Assembly: GCA_022826515.1 (NCBI GenBank)
Contig: JAJDUT010000084.1
Span: 1-23,871, forward strand
Origin: Candidatus Latescibacterota bacterium
Lineage (GTDB): Bacteria > Latescibacterota > UBA2968 > UBA8231
Length of the DNA: 23,871 bases
Reading direction: 5' to 3'
Shown: piece after piece, positions 23,201-23,871 of the stretch
Layout of the letters: every line of letters starts with the position of its first letter
How positions within the stretch are numbered: the stretch's first letter is position 1
Translations under genes and position numbers: made by a program
The notes under the pieces: generated by a model
The model's input: the letters and a program-made list of their open reading frames with translations, nothing else
Databases searched by the model: none
Told to the model about the DNA's origin: nothing

Positions 23201-23871
23201 GAAGGGTACAGTAGTCAAGGCGTGGCCCGTGCAGTATTCGACCATGTTTCATATGGCAAGCGACTCTGACCTGTTCCGCACGAAAGAGGAACTTGAAGAA
23301 CAGGAAAGCGCGTTTCCCATCGGCGGCAACCGCTTCGGCAGTCCAAGCGGCGAATGGATGCCGCTGTACGAAGGCAAGATGGTACAGGCATTCGACCACC
23401 GAGCGGCGGATATAGCCGTAAACGAGGCTAATCTCTTTCGACCCGGCCAACAGGAATCTGTCGAGACCTCGGAGAAGCAAGACACGGACCGTTTTCCACG
23501 CCCACGGTACTACGTGGAGGCAGATTCGGGGCGATGGTACTGGCCGGATGAATGGGTCATCGCGTTCAAAGACATTACGGCTGCCACCAATATGCGCACC
23601 ATGATTTCGGCGATCATCCCACGAGCCGGCGCGGGACATACGCTACCTGTACTTCCGGTGGACGACGATGCGACTAATCGCCCGACGCTGGCGAGCCTGA
23701 TCGTAGCGAACCTAAACGCCGTGGTATTCGATTTTGTTGCCCGCCAGAAGGTGCCAGCAACTCATTTCACTTGGTATGCTCTTGAACAACTCCCCGTCGT
23801 CCCTCTCACCCGCTACGAATCCACCCACTTCGGCCCCAAAACCGCCGCCCAAATCATCCGCGAAGCCGTCC
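20265..23871 (+). CDS. Type IIG-like (Eco57I family) restriction-modification protein, 3' end outside window
   Basis: The frame is open from ATG 20265 (MFKNYFQGSLFAQDLL) to the window edge, giving more than 1200 residues. The N-terminal nuclease has PD92 and E123-S-K125 (VPDGLLF; AIVESKRW), a PD-(D/E)XK site. A helical connector leads to the methyltransferase: GSYYTP (439-444), AdoMet motif DPAMGSGH (475-482), CVYGVDKNPMAVELAK, and catalytic NPPW (752-755) in FDAVIGNPPWDR, the adenine N6-methyltransferase signature. The C-terminal part (YYVEADSGRWYWPDEWVIAFKD; FTWYALEQLPVVPL) is the target-recognition region. Such proteins methylate and cut DNA in one chain. The nuclease residues argue against a pure methylase such as PglX. 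No strong ribosome site precedes the start. The 128 nt upstream show nothing recognised. Confidence 0.88.
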   Translation, partial: MFKNYFQGSLFAQDLLDSSITEFPEWEAYDDPDLAAFESEVQSLFDRFPTDGNPNETQTEDDLIWPVLRLLGWTESLRQQNLSAKGREDVPDGLLFADATAKDRANRLTEEWKRYEHGLAIVESKRWNLPLDRGDGNKAAPSTQMLRYLRRADDLARGKLRWGILTNGARWRLYYAGARSVAEQFCELDLMLTLDLPSDERGHYLKLFALVFGREAFLQGEDGRTLHQRILDEGRFYEERVATSLSEVVFDQVFPQLTDAIFKAAPAASLSEVRNAALTLFYRLLFILYAEDRDLLPVRDAAYDDYSLRRVRDDVGTRKEQGDVFSNTAARYWSAIRDLCRIIDEGDASIGLPPYNGGLFDQEHTPLLSNIRLSDQVIADVIYALSFDTSLESQRYINYRNLSVEQLGSIYERLLERELVQEEGGIDVRLNVFARKGSGSYYTPDALVSLIIKETIGPLVEGRSAEQILDLKICDPAMGSGHFLTSLVDYLSDRVIEAMAAVDSSPLAARIEAMRETIMANAEKGGWRIDAERLDDRHIVRRMVLKRCVYGVDKNPMAVELAKVSLWLHTFTAGAPLSFLDHHLRCGDSLFGGWVNKAMDDENALFLQGPISEATRMAEAMQSIEELTDAEIEETDRSAALFADMQAGTQPLADFLSLVHAFAWLNVRDQEDKIALQNFLSSRLGDPVAIAAGTLAPKTDVPEPERFARLFAQARALMDEERFLNWQVAFPGIWQDWEGPTLCGGFDAVIGNPPWDRIKLQQVEWFAARRPEIAKAQRAADRKKMIAALEEADDPLAEEFDQASERAAFTAQMAKASGDYPLLSRGDVNLYSLFVERAMTLVNAQGMVGLLTPSGIASDKTAAKFFKGVATEGRLRALYDFENRRTRYKEKPFFPDVDSRFKFCAFIASSTPTENPATCAFFLQDVAELDDPKRCFSLKATDFARVNPNTGTAPIFRSRRDAELTTAIYSRLSVLVDRSKGTVVKAWPVQYSTMFHMASDSDLFRTKEELEEQESAFPIGGNRFGSPSGEWMPLYEGKMVQAFDHRAADIAVNEANLFRPGQQESVETSEKQDTDRFPRPRYYVEADSGRWYWPDEWVIAFKDITAATNMRTMISAIIPRAGAGHTLPVLPVDDDATNRPTLASLIVANLNAVVFDFVARQKVPATHFTWYALEQLPVVPLTRYESTHFGPKTAAQIIREAV

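Noticed and set aside
20265..23871. BREX PglX as an identity for the large methyltransferase
   Set aside because: The N-terminal PD...E-x-K nuclease motif and absence of brx neighbours in view favour a Type IIG single-chain enzyme, though genes beyond the right edge are unknown.

Overview
This is a roughly 24 kb bacterial window of moderately high GC. It has an immune half on the left, a catabolic block in the centre and right, and another defence gene at the right edge. The organism cannot be named from sequence alone. A sulfatase, a phytanoyl-CoA dioxygenase-like enzyme, a Gfo/Idh oxidoreductase, an amidohydrolase with a Rieske protein, an AAA-ATPase/PD-(D/E)XK protein and dispersed hairpin repeats, next to mixed CRISPR types, fit an uncultivated marine or sponge-associated heterotroph (Poribacteria or Latescibacteria-like). 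That placement is inference only.

Immune region, all on the minus strand, in transcription order. First come a secreted VOC-fold protein (10783-10262) and a compact type I-G (formerly I-U) CRISPR-Cas operon: csb1/cas7 (10206-8998), csb2/cas5-cas6 (8998-6653), cas3 with C-terminal HD (6666-3703), and a small Csb3/Cas8-like protein (3706-2780). The genes overlap at every junction. A two-repeat, one-spacer mini-CRISPR (2744-2635) follows 35 nt after the last cas stop. Next is a Phd/YefM antitoxin and PIN-toxin pair (2508-1859). Last is the start of a type III module: an HD-less Cas10/Csm1 with intact GGDD (1790-309), a short Csm2-like frame (316-98), and the first 11 codons of another gene at the window edge. 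No adaptation genes (cas1, cas2, cas4) are present in the window.

The most notable observation is that Csb2 is 781 residues long because a complete type I phosphoribosyltransferase (PRTase) domain, including a PRPP-binding loop, is inserted in frame between its Cas5-like and Cas6-like halves. This gives a Cas5-PRTase-Cas6 polypeptide. Second, a copy of the CRISPR repeat half that carries the stem arm and ATTGAAGC handle lies in the sense orientation inside the 5' end of cas3. This suggests mRNA processing or autoregulation by the Cas6 part of Csb2, or a crRNA-like guide. Third, the degenerate mini-array sits between the cas operon and a toxin-antitoxin pair, a layout that recalls CreTA-type RNA guards.

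Central and right region. A DUF1703-type AAA-ATPase/PD-(D/E)XK protein (12473-10926) lies between two copies of a ~60 bp promoter-bearing repeat. After it come a sulfatase, a solute-binding lipoprotein and a Gfo/Idh dehydrogenase (plus strand), a Rieske ferredoxin and an ACMSD-like amidohydrolase (minus strand), and a small coiled-coil membrane protein, a glutamate-1-semialdehyde aminotransferase-like enzyme and a PhyH-type dioxygenase (plus strand). Together these look like uptake and degradation of one or more sulfated or aromatic organic compounds. The substrate is unknown. The window ends inside a large single-chain Type IIG (Eco57I-like) restriction-modification protein (from 20265). No stretch longer than about 300 bases is without a gene.
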